Source: CAVVTR01 sp963751245 (GTDB lineage Bacteria > Acidobacteriota > Thermoanaerobaculia > Thermoanaerobaculales > Thermoanaerobaculaceae). From it: 64,000 nt of DNA. The stretch lies in the NCBI GenBank assembly GCA_963751245.1, contig CAVVTR010000006.1, forward strand, positions 124,001 through 188,000, in the 5' to 3' direction. The notes under the pieces were generated by a model. It had not been told where the DNA came from, did no database searches, and saw only the letters and a program-made list of their open reading frames with translations. This document shows positions 8,643-16,891 of this stretch, piece after piece. Made by a program: the position numbers and the translations under genes. Positions within the stretch are counted from its first letter, which is position 1, and the number at the start of each line of letters is the position of its first letter.

Positions 8643-11114
8643 TCACAGCCCCAGGGCGAGGCTGACGAAGACGTTCCGGCCCGCCGCCGGCATGAACAGG
8701 GGGATTCCCGTGTCGACGTAGCCGAAGGCGGTGTAGCGCTCGTCGAGGAGGTTGTTGACGCGGACGGTGACCTCCGCCGTGGCGAGGCCGAGCGGCGCCA
8801 CTGCGGCTCTGGGCAGGGGGAGGGTCACCGCGGCGTCCACCACGTCGTAGGCGGGGTTGATGAGGGGGACGTACCCGGGGGCCAGCCGCAGGAAGGGATC
8901 GCGGACGTTGTCCTCGCTGTTGTCGAGGAAGAAGCGGCCCACGTGGCGGCCGCGGATCATCACCGTCCCGAAGCGGCCCCGCCAGCGTGCCGCGAGCGTC
9001 GCCAGGACGTCGGGGAACCCGGCGATGCGGTTGCCGTCGTACACGGCGGTGGAGCCGTCCCAGCCGTACTCCCGGTAGCGGGTGAACGTGTTCCGGGAGA
9101 GGGTCACCGTGCCATCCGCGGAGAAACCGCCGGCGGGGCTCCAGCCGGCGTCCAGCTCCACGCCGCGATGGACGGAGCGGGCGCCGTTGCCGTACACCGG
9201 CACTCCGTTGTCGTCGAGGGCGCCCGCGTAGACGATCTCGTTGGCGAAGTCCATCCAGAACACGTTGGCCCGCGCGCGCCACGAGGCGCCCCGGGACGAC
9301 ACGCCGGCCTCCCAGTCCCAGACGTCCTCAGGGGCCAGAAACGCCCTCGCGGCGTAGGGATCCTCGGGGTCGTAGAGGTCGCTGAAGCCGGGAGGGCGCA
9401 TGCCGCGCGCCACGTTGACGTAGAGCTCGCTGGCCGGTGCGATGCGGAGCACGGCGCCGAGGCGGGGCAGCACGAAGTCGAAACGGTCGGTGAACGCAAC
9501 GTGCTCGAGCTCGTCGTCGTGGAGGCGGTAGGAGGCCTGCGAGAGCTCCACGCCGCCCTGGATGGAGAGGGTGGTGACGGGAGTCCAGGTGGCAGTGAGG
9601 AGGAGGGAGGCCGAACGCTTGCTGACCCGGTAGTCGTAGTAGTGCGTGTCGGGCAGGGACAGGGCCTCGTACGCCCGGGCCCACGTGACCGCTCCCTCGT
9701 GGCGGGCCTCGTGGACGCGCACCTGGCCGCGGGCCGTGAGCGTCCAGGCGCCGGTGGTGCGGGAAAGGGTCGGAACCCAGCCGGCGTCCCACTCGTCCAC
9801 GCTGCGCTTGCGGACGAGGTCGCTGGTCGTGACCGATCCGCCGCCGGGCAGTGGCACGTCGGGGAGGTTGTACTCGGCGAGGCTGCGGTCCCGCTTGTAC
9901 TGGTGATACGAGCCGTTGCCGAGGAAGGCGAAGAACGTCTCCTCGAGCCGGGTCGCGGGGCCGATCTGCAGCTCGTGGACGATCTGCAGGTGCGGTTGGG
10001 TGAAGGTGTCGATCTCGCCGGGGTAGGACAGGGGGTTGGTGCGGCGGTCGCGACCGGCGTCGCCGGTCAGGCCTCCGTGGAGCACGTCGGCGGGGACGCC
10101 CTCGTAGGCGAGGTGGGTCTTCTCGGGTCCGCCGAAGAGGATGATCCGGACCCTGGAACGCTCGCCGAACCGGGCCAGGGAGAGGTAGGCGTTCCACATG
10201 TCGACCCAGGACTGGTCGCGGTAGCCGTCGGTGGTGACCCTCGAGTACCGCGCGGACAGCGCCCAGGCTCCTCCCAGCAGGCCGGACTCGTAGTGGGCGG
10301 TGAGGGTGTGCGTGCCGTAGCTGCCGGCGCCGGCGCGCAGGGTGAAGGAGGGCCGGAGGGCGGGGGCGGCGGTGGTGATGTCCACCGCGCCGCCGATGCC
10401 GGACAGGCCGAACACGCCGCGCTGGATCTGCACGTCTCCGGCGGTCGAGAGGAAGTCGGCGAGGTCCACGAAGAAGAGCTCGCCCGACTCGGCGTCGTTG
10501 AGGGGCGCCCCGTTGAGGGTGACCCGGGTCCGGGCCTGGGAGAACCCGCGGATCGAGAAATACGAGTAGCCGATGCCGTTGCCGTTGTCGCTGTAGGCGT
10601 AGAAGCCCGGGGCGACGTCGGCGAGGAGCATGGCCGGGTCCTGGGCCCAGTGCTGCTCGTCGATGACCTCCCGCGGAATGTTGGTGAAGGTGACGGGATC
10701 CTCGCCCTCGCGGGCGCGGTTGGCGGTCACCTCGACCCGGTCGGTGTAGGAGACCGCGGGCCGGAGAGGCACGGTGAGCGGTCCCGAGGGGCCGGGGGCG
10801 AGGGTGAGCCGGACGGGGGTGTACCCGGGGAGGGAGACGGTGGCGACGAGGCCGGCCGAGGGCGGCACCTGGAGCTCGAAGACCCCGTCCGCATCGGTCC
10901 TGGTGGTGGCTCCGCCGACGGCCACCGCTGCGCCCGCGAGAGGCGACCGCGTCACCGCGTCCACGACCCTGCCCGTGACGTAGAGGACGGGCGGCGGCGG
11001 GGCCGGGGCGGGCAGCGCGGCGGCGCCGGCCGCTAGCAGGACCGCGAAAAGGCACGCCACGGACCTCAGGACGCATGGAACGTTCTTCCTGGATGTGGAG
11101 CCGAGAGCCTTCAT
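8643..11114 (-). CDS. TonB-dependent outer-membrane receptor, probable thiamine receptor
   Basis: 823 residues from the ATG at 11114. A signal peptide (hydrophobic VACLFAVLLAAGAAALPA) is followed by a carboxypeptidase-regulatory-like beta-sandwich domain (VTGRVVDAVTRSPLAGAAVAVGG). Next comes a plug domain (TNIPREVIDEQ...GFYAYSDNGNGIGYSYFSIRGFSQARTRVTLNG) and a long beta-barrel ending in an aromatic-poor but typical FVSLALGL. The upstream leader is a TPP riboswitch whose 3' part contains this gene's ribosome binding site, so the likely ligand is thiamine or a thiamine phosphate. The open frame extends to 11198 inside the riboswitch; the ATG at 11114 is preferred because the Shine-Dalgarno GGAGGG lies seven bases before it. 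A sodium symporter gene follows, completing outer- and inner-membrane steps. Confidence 0.92.
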   Translation of the reverse strand: MKALGSTSRKNVPCVLRSVACLFAVLLAAGAAALPAPAPPPPVLYVTGRVVDAVTRSPLAGAAVAVGGATTRTDADGVFELQVPPSAGLVATVSLPGYTPVRLTLAPGPSGPLTVPLRPAVSYTDRVEVTANRAREGEDPVTFTNIPREVIDEQHWAQDPAMLLADVAPGFYAYSDNGNGIGYSYFSIRGFSQARTRVTLNGAPLNDAESGELFFVDLADFLSTAGDVQIQRGVFGLSGIGGAVDITTAAPALRPSFTLRAGAGSYGTHTLTAHYESGLLGGAWALSARYSRVTTDGYRDQSWVDMWNAYLSLARFGERSRVRIILFGGPEKTHLAYEGVPADVLHGGLTGDAGRDRRTNPLSYPGEIDTFTQPHLQIVHELQIGPATRLEETFFAFLGNGSYHQYKRDRSLAEYNLPDVPLPGGGSVTTSDLVRKRSVDEWDAGWVPTLSRTTGAWTLTARGQVRVHEARHEGAVTWARAYEALSLPDTHYYDYRVSKRSASLLLTATWTPVTTLSIQGGVELSQASYRLHDDELEHVAFTDRFDFVLPRLGAVLRIAPASELYVNVARGMRPPGFSDLYDPEDPYAARAFLAPEDVWDWEAGVSSRGASWRARANVFWMDFANEIVYAGALDDNGVPVYGNGARSVHRGVELDAGWSPAGGFSADGTVTLSRNTFTRYREYGWDGSTAVYDGNRIAGFPDVLATLAARWRGRFGTVMIRGRHVGRFFLDNSEDNVRDPFLRLAPGYVPLINPAYDVVDAAVTLPLPRAAVAPLGLATAEVTVRVNNLLDERYTAFGYVDTGIPLFMPAAGRNVFVSLALGL

Positions 11115-11115
11115 G

Positions 11116-11201
11116 TCCGTTCCCTCCGCCGGCATGACCCGGATCAGGTTCCTGGGGTGTGATCTCAGCCCGGCCTGGACCTCGCCGGGCACCCCCACGG
11201 A
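11116..11201 (-). promoter_or_regulatory. TPP riboswitch (THI-box)
   Basis: Read on the minus strand this contains the conserved THI-box blocks in order: GGGGUGCCC, GCUGAGAU (CUGAGA at 11168-11163), ACACCC, GAACCUGAUCCGGGUCAUGCC (ACCUGAUC at 11149-11142) and GGCGGAGGGAA. P1 is closed by UCCGU (11201-11197) with ACGGA (11120-11116), a perfect 5-bp pairing that ends one base before the ATG at 11114. The ribosome binding site GGAGGG (11127-11122) is part of the aptamer's conserved 3' strand. TPP binding should therefore hide the site directly, giving translational repression without a separate expression platform. Confidence 0.95.
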
Positions 11202-11304
11202 TCGCCGCGGCCCGCCGGGGCCGCGCCGTTGACGGGGGTACTGTGCCTGAGCCGGGGACGGGCGTCAAGGACGGTTCCCGCTACACTCGGCGCGGGAGGT
11301 CGTC

Positions 11305-12141
11305 ATGCGGATCGAGGTTCAAGGTGTCGGTCTGGAGGTGGAGGACCACGGTGAGGGGCTGCCCGTCGTGCTCCTGCACGGCTTCCCGCTCTCGTCGGAG
11401 ATCTGGGCCGGGGTCCGTCCCGCCGTGGAGCAGGTGGCGCGGCTGGTGACGCCGGACCTGCGCGGCTTCGGGCGCTCGGACAAGCCGGAGGGGTCCTACG
11501 GGATGGACGTCCTGGCCGGGGACGTCGTCGCGCTCGCGGACCGGCTCGGCCTCGACCGGTTCGTCCTCGGGGGCCACTCGATGGGGGGGTACGTGGGCTT
11601 CCAGGTCGCCGCGCGGATCCCTGAGCGGATCGCGGGGCTGGTGCTCGTGGACACCCGGGCGGAGGCGGACACCGCCGAGGGGCGGCGGGCGCGGGAGGCC
11701 TCCATCAGACGGATCGGGGAGGAGGGAGCGGCGGCTTTCCTTGCATCCTTCGTCCCCAACCTGGTGGGAGCCACGACGCGCCAACGGGCGCCGCGTTTCC
11801 TGCACGACCTCGAGGACATCGGCAGCGAGGCCCCGGCGCACGTTCTCGCCGGGTGCCTGCGAGGGATGATGGAGCGTCCGGACAGCCGTCCCCTCCTGGC
11901 AGGGCTCGACGTGCCGGCCCTCGTCCTGGTGGGCGCGGAGGACGCGATCACGCCCCAGGAGGCGGCGCAGGCGATGGCGGCCGCGCTGCCCCGCGCCACC
12001 CTGGCCGTGATCCCCGGAGCGGGGCACACGCCCAGCGTGGAGCGTCCGGTGGCGGTCGCCGATGCCGTGGTCGCGTTCCTCGCCGCCCTGGCGGGCCCGC
12101 CCCGCGCGGCGATCGGGGCGCCGCCGCAGCGCGATGCTTGA
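11305..12141 (+). CDS. alpha/beta-fold hydrolase
   Basis: 278 residues with the standard fold: oxyanion region LLHGFPLSSEIW (about 24-35), DLRGFGRSDKP, nucleophile elbow GGHSMGGYVGF (Ser about residue 93), acid in VGAEDAITP and catalytic His in PGAGHTPSVERP. It belongs to the large group of haloperoxidase/lactonase/esterase-like hydrolases, and the substrate cannot be assigned. The ATG at 11305 has GGGAGG upstream, and a TACACT hexamer at 11282-11287 may be its -10. It is divergent from the thiamine receptor and about 100 bp from its riboswitch. Confidence 0.88.
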   Translation: MRIEVQGVGLEVEDHGEGLPVVLLHGFPLSSEIWAGVRPAVEQVARLVTPDLRGFGRSDKPEGSYGMDVLAGDVVALADRLGLDRFVLGGHSMGGYVGFQVAARIPERIAGLVLVDTRAEADTAEGRRAREASIRRIGEEGAAAFLASFVPNLVGATTRQRAPRFLHDLEDIGSEAPAHVLAGCLRGMMERPDSRPLLAGLDVPALVLVGAEDAITPQEAAQAMAAALPRATLAVIPGAGHTPSVERPVAVADAVVAFLAALAGPPRAAIGAPPQRDA

Positions 12142-12156
12142 ACGCCGCGCGGAGGC

Positions 12157-12162
12157 TATCAT
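12157..12162 (+). promoter_or_regulatory. -10-like element, leaderless start of the SRAP gene
   Basis: TATCAT, then CGGACC, then the ATG at 12169: the 6-nt spacing seen at several other genes here. Confidence 0.5.
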
Positions 12163-12168
12163 CGGACC

Positions 12169-12837
12169 ATGTGCGGCCGCTTCACCCTGGCGAGTCCCAG
12201 CGAGGTCGTGGCGGAGGTCTTCGGCCTCGGGGAGGTTCCCGTCCTCGCGCCGCGGTACAACATCGCGCCGGGGCAGCAGGTGGCCGTGGTCCGCGCGGGA
12301 GCGGACGGGTCGCGGGCGCTCGGGTCCCTTCGCTGGGGGCTGGTCCCCTCCTGGGCGAAGGACCCTGCCATCGGCAACCGCCTGATCAACGCCAGGGCGG
12401 AGACGGCCGCGGACAAGCCGGCGTTCCGGGCCGGGCTGCGGGGCCGCCGGTGCCTCGTGGTGGCCGACGGCTTCTACGAGTGGGCGAGCGGAGGCACGAG
12501 GAAGCAGCCGTACCTGATCGCCTATGCCGACGGCCGCCCCTTCGGACTGGCGGGCCTGTGGGAGAGCTGGCAGGGGGGAGGCGGGGAGACCCTCGAGTCC
12601 TGCACGATCCTCACCACCGCCCCCAACGAGGTCGTGGCACCGCTGCACGACCGCATGCCGGTCATCGTCCCCGCCGCCGCGCACGGACTCTGGCTCGACC
12701 CCCGGGAGCGCCGCCCGGAGGCCGTGGCCGGTCTGCTCGTCCCGGCGCCTCCGGAGGCGATGGTGGCGCGGGCCGTCGGCCTGCGCGTCAACAACCCGGC
12801 CAACGAGGGCCCCGGGTGCATCGAGCCCGCGACGTGA
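12169..12837 (+). CDS. SOS response-associated peptidase (SRAP / YedK / HMCES family)
   Basis: 222 residues. The invariant Cys2 (MCGRFTL) is present and forms a thiazolidine crosslink with abasic sites in single-stranded DNA in characterised members. Other family signatures are YNIAPGQ, LINARAET, the catalytic Glu in DGFYEW and the His in PLHDRMPVI. The protein protects abasic sites from error-prone processing. The ATG at 12169 must be the start because Cys has to follow the initiator Met. There is no useful ribosome binding site, and a TATCAT hexamer ends six bases upstream. It follows the hydrolase gene by 27 bp but may be independently transcribed. Confidence 0.95.
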   Translation: MCGRFTLASPSEVVAEVFGLGEVPVLAPRYNIAPGQQVAVVRAGADGSRALGSLRWGLVPSWAKDPAIGNRLINARAETAADKPAFRAGLRGRRCLVVADGFYEWASGGTRKQPYLIAYADGRPFGLAGLWESWQGGGGETLESCTILTTAPNEVVAPLHDRMPVIVPAAAHGLWLDPRERRPEAVAGLLVPAPPEAMVARAVGLRVNNPANEGPGCIEPAT

Positions 12838-12920
12838 GCGCCCCCGTGAGTGCACGGACCTGAGCACCGCGAAGGGCCCTCGGCGGGTAGCTCGGGCGGG
12901 AGCAGAGGCGGGGCGGTTCC

Positions 12921-13823
12921 CTACGCGCCGCGCTTCGCGGGCGCGGGCGGCGGGGGAGGAGCGGCGGCGTGGTCGCGCCAGCGCCGGTGGTACCAGAAGT
13001 ACTGGTCGGGGTAGGCGAGGATCGCGCGGCCGAGGGCGTCGTTGCACGCCGCGGTGATCTGCTCCGGACCGCGGCCCTCCCCCGGAACGAGGCGGGTCAG
13101 GGACACGGTGTGCCGGCCGGCCCGTGTGCGGTGCCCGGCCATGAGGACCAGGGGTGTGCCGTGGCGGGCCGCGATGGCTCCGGGTAGGGAAAGGGTGGAG
13201 GCCCGCCGCCCGAGGAACGGCGCGAAGGTTCCCTGGGAGCCGGCGTCCTGGTCCGCCACCATGACCACCGCCATGCCCTCCTTCAGGCAGCGCAGCACCT
13301 CGCGGGGAGCCGTCCGCCCCTTGGAGATGAAGCGTACGGCGTCGCCGGGGATGTCGAGGATGAACCGGTCCACCCGCTCGTTGTGCTGGCGGCCGACGAG
13401 AAGCGCGCTGGGCAGGCCACTGGCCGCGAGGGCCGTGACGTACAGGGCCCAGCTGCCCAGGTGGCCGGTGACGACGATGGCACCGCGCCCCTCGGCGAGA
13501 GCCCCGCGGAGGGTCTCGAGGTCGGAGACCGTCACGAACTCCAGGACGCGCCGGCGGTCGCGCCCGGCGAAGCGGACGAACTCCGCGACGGTGCGCCCGA
13601 AGTTGCGCGCCGCCTTCGCGGCGACGGCGCGACGGCGGAAGGGAGCGACGTCGGGGAGCGCCTGGGCAAGGTTCGAGAGGACCAGCCGGCGGCGGATCCG
13701 GAGCCACCAGCCCAGGGTGCCGATCAGGGCGCCGGCGCCCAGCGCCAACGGCCGCGGCAGGGAGCGCATCACGCCGGCGACGCCGAGGAGGCCGGCGTAC
13801 TCAAGGGCGTGGCGGGGTCTCAC
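12921..13823 (-). CDS. lysophospholipid/lipid A acyltransferase family protein (LpxL/HtrB-like), altered HX4D/E motif
   Basis: 300 residues from the GTG at 13823, which overlaps the upstream stop codon as GTGA. It has the LpxL/HtrB layout: an N-terminal hydrophobic helix, NLAQALPD, a motif region VTGHLGSWALYV, QHNERVDRFI, AVVMVADQDAG and the C-terminal YFWYHRRWRD. In the family the first motif is H-x4-D/E, with His and the acid forming the catalytic pair. Here His121 is followed at +5 by Ala126 (codon GCC at 13446-13448), so the acid is missing. The family adds a secondary acyl chain to lipid A or related lipids at the inner membrane. Loss of the acid suggests altered or lost chemistry. A proline-rich tail ends the protein. 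Confidence 0.85.
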   Translation of the reverse strand: MRPRHALEYAGLLGVAGVMRSLPRPLALGAGALIGTLGWWLRIRRRLVLSNLAQALPDVAPFRRRAVAAKAARNFGRTVAEFVRFAGRDRRRVLEFVTVSDLETLRGALAEGRGAIVVTGHLGSWALYVTALAASGLPSALLVGRQHNERVDRFILDIPGDAVRFISKGRTAPREVLRCLKEGMAVVMVADQDAGSQGTFAPFLGRRASTLSLPGAIAARHGTPLVLMAGHRTRAGRHTVSLTRLVPGEGRGPEQITAACNDALGRAILAYPDQYFWYHRRWRDHAAAPPPPPAPAKRGA

Positions 13824-14944
13824 CGCGGGCCCTCGAGGCTCCGCCGGGCCGCGGCCATCGCGTCGGCGAACCCCTGCCGGTCCTCCGCGTCGACGAGGCC
13901 GACGAGCTCCTCGAAGGCGTCGCGGACGGCCGCGTAGACCTCGCCCCGGTGAGGGTTGAGGCGCTGGATGTCGAGGTAGAGGCCGGGGTCCTCCGAGAGC
14001 ACGGACAGCGCGGTTGCCGCCTGGCGGGAGAACGTCGTGGATGCGCAGGCGGCGAGCTCGCGCCGGTCGAGGCCGGCGCGGGCGAGGGCCGTTCCGAACA
14101 GCATACCCGACAGGTGGGCGAGGCCCAACAGCCAACCCATGAGGCGGTCGTGCCGTTCGAAGGGCAGCGTCACCAGCTCCGTGGTCGGGTGGCGCAGCAG
14201 GGGCTCGAGGCGCTTTCCGGCGTCATCGTTTGCGTCCCGGCAGGCGAGGACGAACGTCAGGGGCTCGTAGAGGGACTTGGACGGGCCGAACATGGGATGG
14301 AGGTCGACGACATCGACCCCGGCCGCGTCCGCCTCGCCCAGGGCGGCGGTCAGATGGCTCTTGATCGACGCGATCTCCACCACGGTCCCGCGCACCTTCC
14401 GGGCGGCCAGTTCGGCGAGGACGCCCGGCGTCCCGGCCAGGGGCACCGAGACGAGGACGTGGTCGTAGACGTCGAGGTCGCCGGCCTCCTCCAGGGACGC
14501 GAAGCGGCCGGGCAGCACCGCCAGCGCGCGCCACGCCGGGTCCACCGTGTCGACCTGGTGGCCGCCCTCGGCCAGGAACGCGCGGAACCAGGAGCCCATG
14601 CCACCGGCGCCGCCGACCACCAGCACCCGGCCGCCGTGGCGGGCGCGGGCGGCGATGCCCACCCTGTGCTGGCGCTCCACGGAGCCCCGCACGATGGCCT
14701 GGAAGATGGCCTCCATGACCTCGCCGGAGACGCCGCAGGCCTCGGCGTGCTGGCGCGCCCGGGTGTAGACCCGGTCCTCCACGTTCCTCGCCACCACCGG
14801 CGCCCCGGTGGCCGCCTTGACCTCGCCGATCCGGGCGGCCAGCTCCATGCGCCGCCGCAACAGCTCGAGGATGCCCCGGTCGACGCCGGCGATGGTGTCG
14901 CGCAGGGTGGCGAGCTCGTCCTCCCCGTCGCGGGACTGGTGCAC
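13820..14944 (-). CDS. tyrA: bifunctional chorismate mutase / prephenate dehydrogenase (T-protein)
   Basis: 374 residues, the size of E. coli TyrA. Residues about 10-95 form an AroQ-type chorismate mutase helix bundle (LATLRDTIAGVDRGILELLRRR, IGEVKAATG). Residues about 100-370 form prephenate dehydrogenase with a nucleotide-binding loop VVGGAGGMGSWFRAF and the family motif DLHPMFGPS. Together they convert chorismate via prephenate to 4-hydroxyphenylpyruvate for tyrosine. The start is the GTG at 14944, with GGAGG a few bases upstream. TGCTAGATT about 45 bp further up could be an extended -10. The acyltransferase gene follows by a 4-bp GTGA overlap, suggesting translational coupling. Confidence 0.94.
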   Translation of the reverse strand: MHQSRDGEDELATLRDTIAGVDRGILELLRRRMELAARIGEVKAATGAPVVARNVEDRVYTRARQHAEACGVSGEVMEAIFQAIVRGSVERQHRVGIAARARHGGRVLVVGGAGGMGSWFRAFLAEGGHQVDTVDPAWRALAVLPGRFASLEEAGDLDVYDHVLVSVPLAGTPGVLAELAARKVRGTVVEIASIKSHLTAALGEADAAGVDVVDLHPMFGPSKSLYEPLTFVLACRDANDDAGKRLEPLLRHPTTELVTLPFERHDRLMGWLLGLAHLSGMLFGTALARAGLDRRELAACASTTFSRQAATALSVLSEDPGLYLDIQRLNPHRGEVYAAVRDAFEELVGLVDAEDRQGFADAMAAARRSLEGPR

Positions 14945-15010
14945 GTCGCCTCCATGAAGCCGCCCCGGAAAGGGCGACGATGCCCAATCTAGCAGAGTCC
15001 GCCCGCCGCG

Positions 15011-16891
15011 TCAGGGTGCCGAGGCGGCCGAAGGGGAGGCGGCCGAGCGCAGCAGCTGCAGGTCGTACAGGGTGCGGTACAGCCCTCCGCGCTCGAGCAG
15101 CGCCGCGTGCGGTCCCTCTTCCGCGAGGCGTCCGCCGTGAAACACCAGGACGCGGTCGCAGCCCACCACGGTGGCGAGGCGGTGGGCGATGATGAGGGAC
15201 GTCCGGTGGCTCAGCAGCCGCTCCAGCGCCTCCTGAATCACCGCCTCCGTGATGGGATCGACGGAGGCCGTCGCCTCGTCCAGGAGGAGAAACTCGGGGT
15301 CGCCCACGAGCGCCCGGGCGAAGGAGACGAGCTGGCGCTCGCCGGCGGACAGGCCGGTTCCGCGCTCGCCGAGGACCGTGTCCAAGCCGCGGGGCAGGCG
15401 ACCGAGGAGCCCGCCGGCGTGGACCTGCTCGAGGGCCCAGACAAGGCGCGGGTCGTCGATCCCCTCCCGCCCCAGGCGGATGTTTTCCCTGAGGGTGCCG
15501 GCGAAGCAGTCCACCTCCTGGAGAACCACGGCGAAGCGGGAGCGAAGCGCCGGCAGGTCCCACCGGCGAACGTCGAGACCGTCCACGGTGACGGCCCCGG
15601 CCTGGGGGTCGTAGAAGCGGAGCAGCAGGTTGACCAGCGTGCTCTTGCCCGCGCCGGTGTGGCCGACCACCGCGAGGCGCTCGCCCGGGGCGGCGGCGAA
15701 GCCGACGTCGCGCAGGGCCCACGCGTCGGGCGTGTAGGCGAAGGAGAGGCCCGCGAAGGCGAACGTGCCGCGGGGCGCGGGCGCGGGCTCGGGGTGGGCC
15801 GGCGGGAGCACGCGGGCGCGGGTGCGGAGCAGTCCCTGGAGCCTCTCGGCGGCGGCCAGGGAGGCCTGCAGCACGTTGTACTTCTCTGCGAGGTCGGAGA
15901 TGGGCCGGTAGAACCGCTGGATGTACTGGATGAAGGCGATGAGCACGCCGAGGGAGAGGGTGCCCTGGTAGCTCCAGCGACCGCCCAGTACGAGGAGGAG
16001 GGCGAGGCCGACGGCGGTGAGCATCTCCACCGAGGGGTAGAAGACCGCGTAGTAGAAGATGCCGCGGATGTTCACGTCCCGGTGGGCGGCGTCCAGGGTG
16101 CGGAAGGTCTTGGCGGAGCGGTCTTCGGCGCGGGCGAGCTGCACCACCGACATGCCCGCAAAATGCTCCTGCAGGTGGGTGTTGATGGCCGCGATGCGGG
16201 CCCTCACCTGGCGATAGACGGCGCGGGCGCGGGAGCGGAACCAGGTGGCGAGCAGGACCAGCACGGGCAGCACGGAGAACGCAACCAGGGCGAGCCGCCA
16301 GTCGAGGCTGAAGAGGACCGCGACGATACCGCCGAGGAGCACGATGTCGGCGAGGATCTGGACCAGTCCGGAGGTGAAAAGGTCGTTGACCGCCTCCACG
16401 TCGCTGGTGAGCCGCGTGATCACCCGGCCGGTGGGGGTGTGGTCGAACCAGGCGAGATCGAGGCTCTGGAGGTGGGCGAACAGGGCGTTGCGGAGGTCCT
16501 TCATGACCAGCTGCCCGGTCATCAGCATGGTGCGGGCCTGCCAGGTCAGGAGGAGCCCCCCGAGCAGGAGGCTGACCAGGTAGACCCCCGCCATTGAGAG
16601 GAGGCCCGGCATCCCCACGGTGGGCAGGTGGAACCAGCGGAGCACGTCCGCGATCCGGCTGGCGGTGGGGTCGGGGGCGGGCTTGAGGTAGAGATCGATG
16701 GCGGCCGCGGTGAGGAGGGGACCGACGATCTGCAGGACGGAGCCGAAGATGATGAGGACCGACGCGCCCGCCACCCGGTGCACGTAGGGGCGGCCCCAGC
16801 GCAGGAGCCAGCCGAACAGGCGGGATCGCTCGAGGCGGGGCATGGGCTCCGCCGCCTCCGCGGCGCCGGGGCGGCCCGGCGGTGCGCTCAC
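15011..16891 (-). CDS. ABC exporter, fused membrane and ATPase domains (MsbA/MdlB-like)
   Basis: 626 residues: six transmembrane helices (residues about 35-330) and a nucleotide-binding domain with Walker A GHTGAGKST, Q-loop VVLQEVDCF, signature LSAGERQLVSFARAL, Walker B FLLLDEATASVD and H-loop IAHRL. The LSAGERQ signature is typical of the MdlB-type half transporters, so it could act as a homodimer or with a partner elsewhere. I start it at GTG 16891 because this codon overlaps the upstream TGA as GTGA and GGAG lies eight bases before it. The internal ATG at 16843 is an alternative. The cargo is unknown; cotranscription with a halogenase-like flavoenzyme suggests a small aromatic or lipid product. 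Confidence 0.92.
   Translation of the reverse strand: MSAPPGRPGAAEAAEPMPRLERSRLFGWLLRWGRPYVHRVAGASVLIIFGSVLQIVGPLLTAAAIDLYLKPAPDPTASRIADVLRWFHLPTVGMPGLLSMAGVYLVSLLLGGLLLTWQARTMLMTGQLVMKDLRNALFAHLQSLDLAWFDHTPTGRVITRLTSDVEAVNDLFTSGLVQILADIVLLGGIVAVLFSLDWRLALVAFSVLPVLVLLATWFRSRARAVYRQVRARIAAINTHLQEHFAGMSVVQLARAEDRSAKTFRTLDAAHRDVNIRGIFYYAVFYPSVEMLTAVGLALLLVLGGRWSYQGTLSLGVLIAFIQYIQRFYRPISDLAEKYNVLQASLAAAERLQGLLRTRARVLPPAHPEPAPAPRGTFAFAGLSFAYTPDAWALRDVGFAAAPGERLAVVGHTGAGKSTLVNLLLRFYDPQAGAVTVDGLDVRRWDLPALRSRFAVVLQEVDCFAGTLRENIRLGREGIDDPRLVWALEQVHAGGLLGRLPRGLDTVLGERGTGLSAGERQLVSFARALVGDPEFLLLDEATASVDPITEAVIQEALERLLSHRTSLIIAHRLATVVGCDRVLVFHGGRLAEEGPHAALLERGGLYRTLYDLQLLRSAASPSAASAP

Noticed and set aside
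12880..12925. A tRNA-like D-arm (TAGCTCGGGCGGGAGCA) near the SRAP gene's 3' side
   Set aside because: No acceptor stem, anticodon loop or T-loop follows in register, and the acyltransferase coding region ends there.
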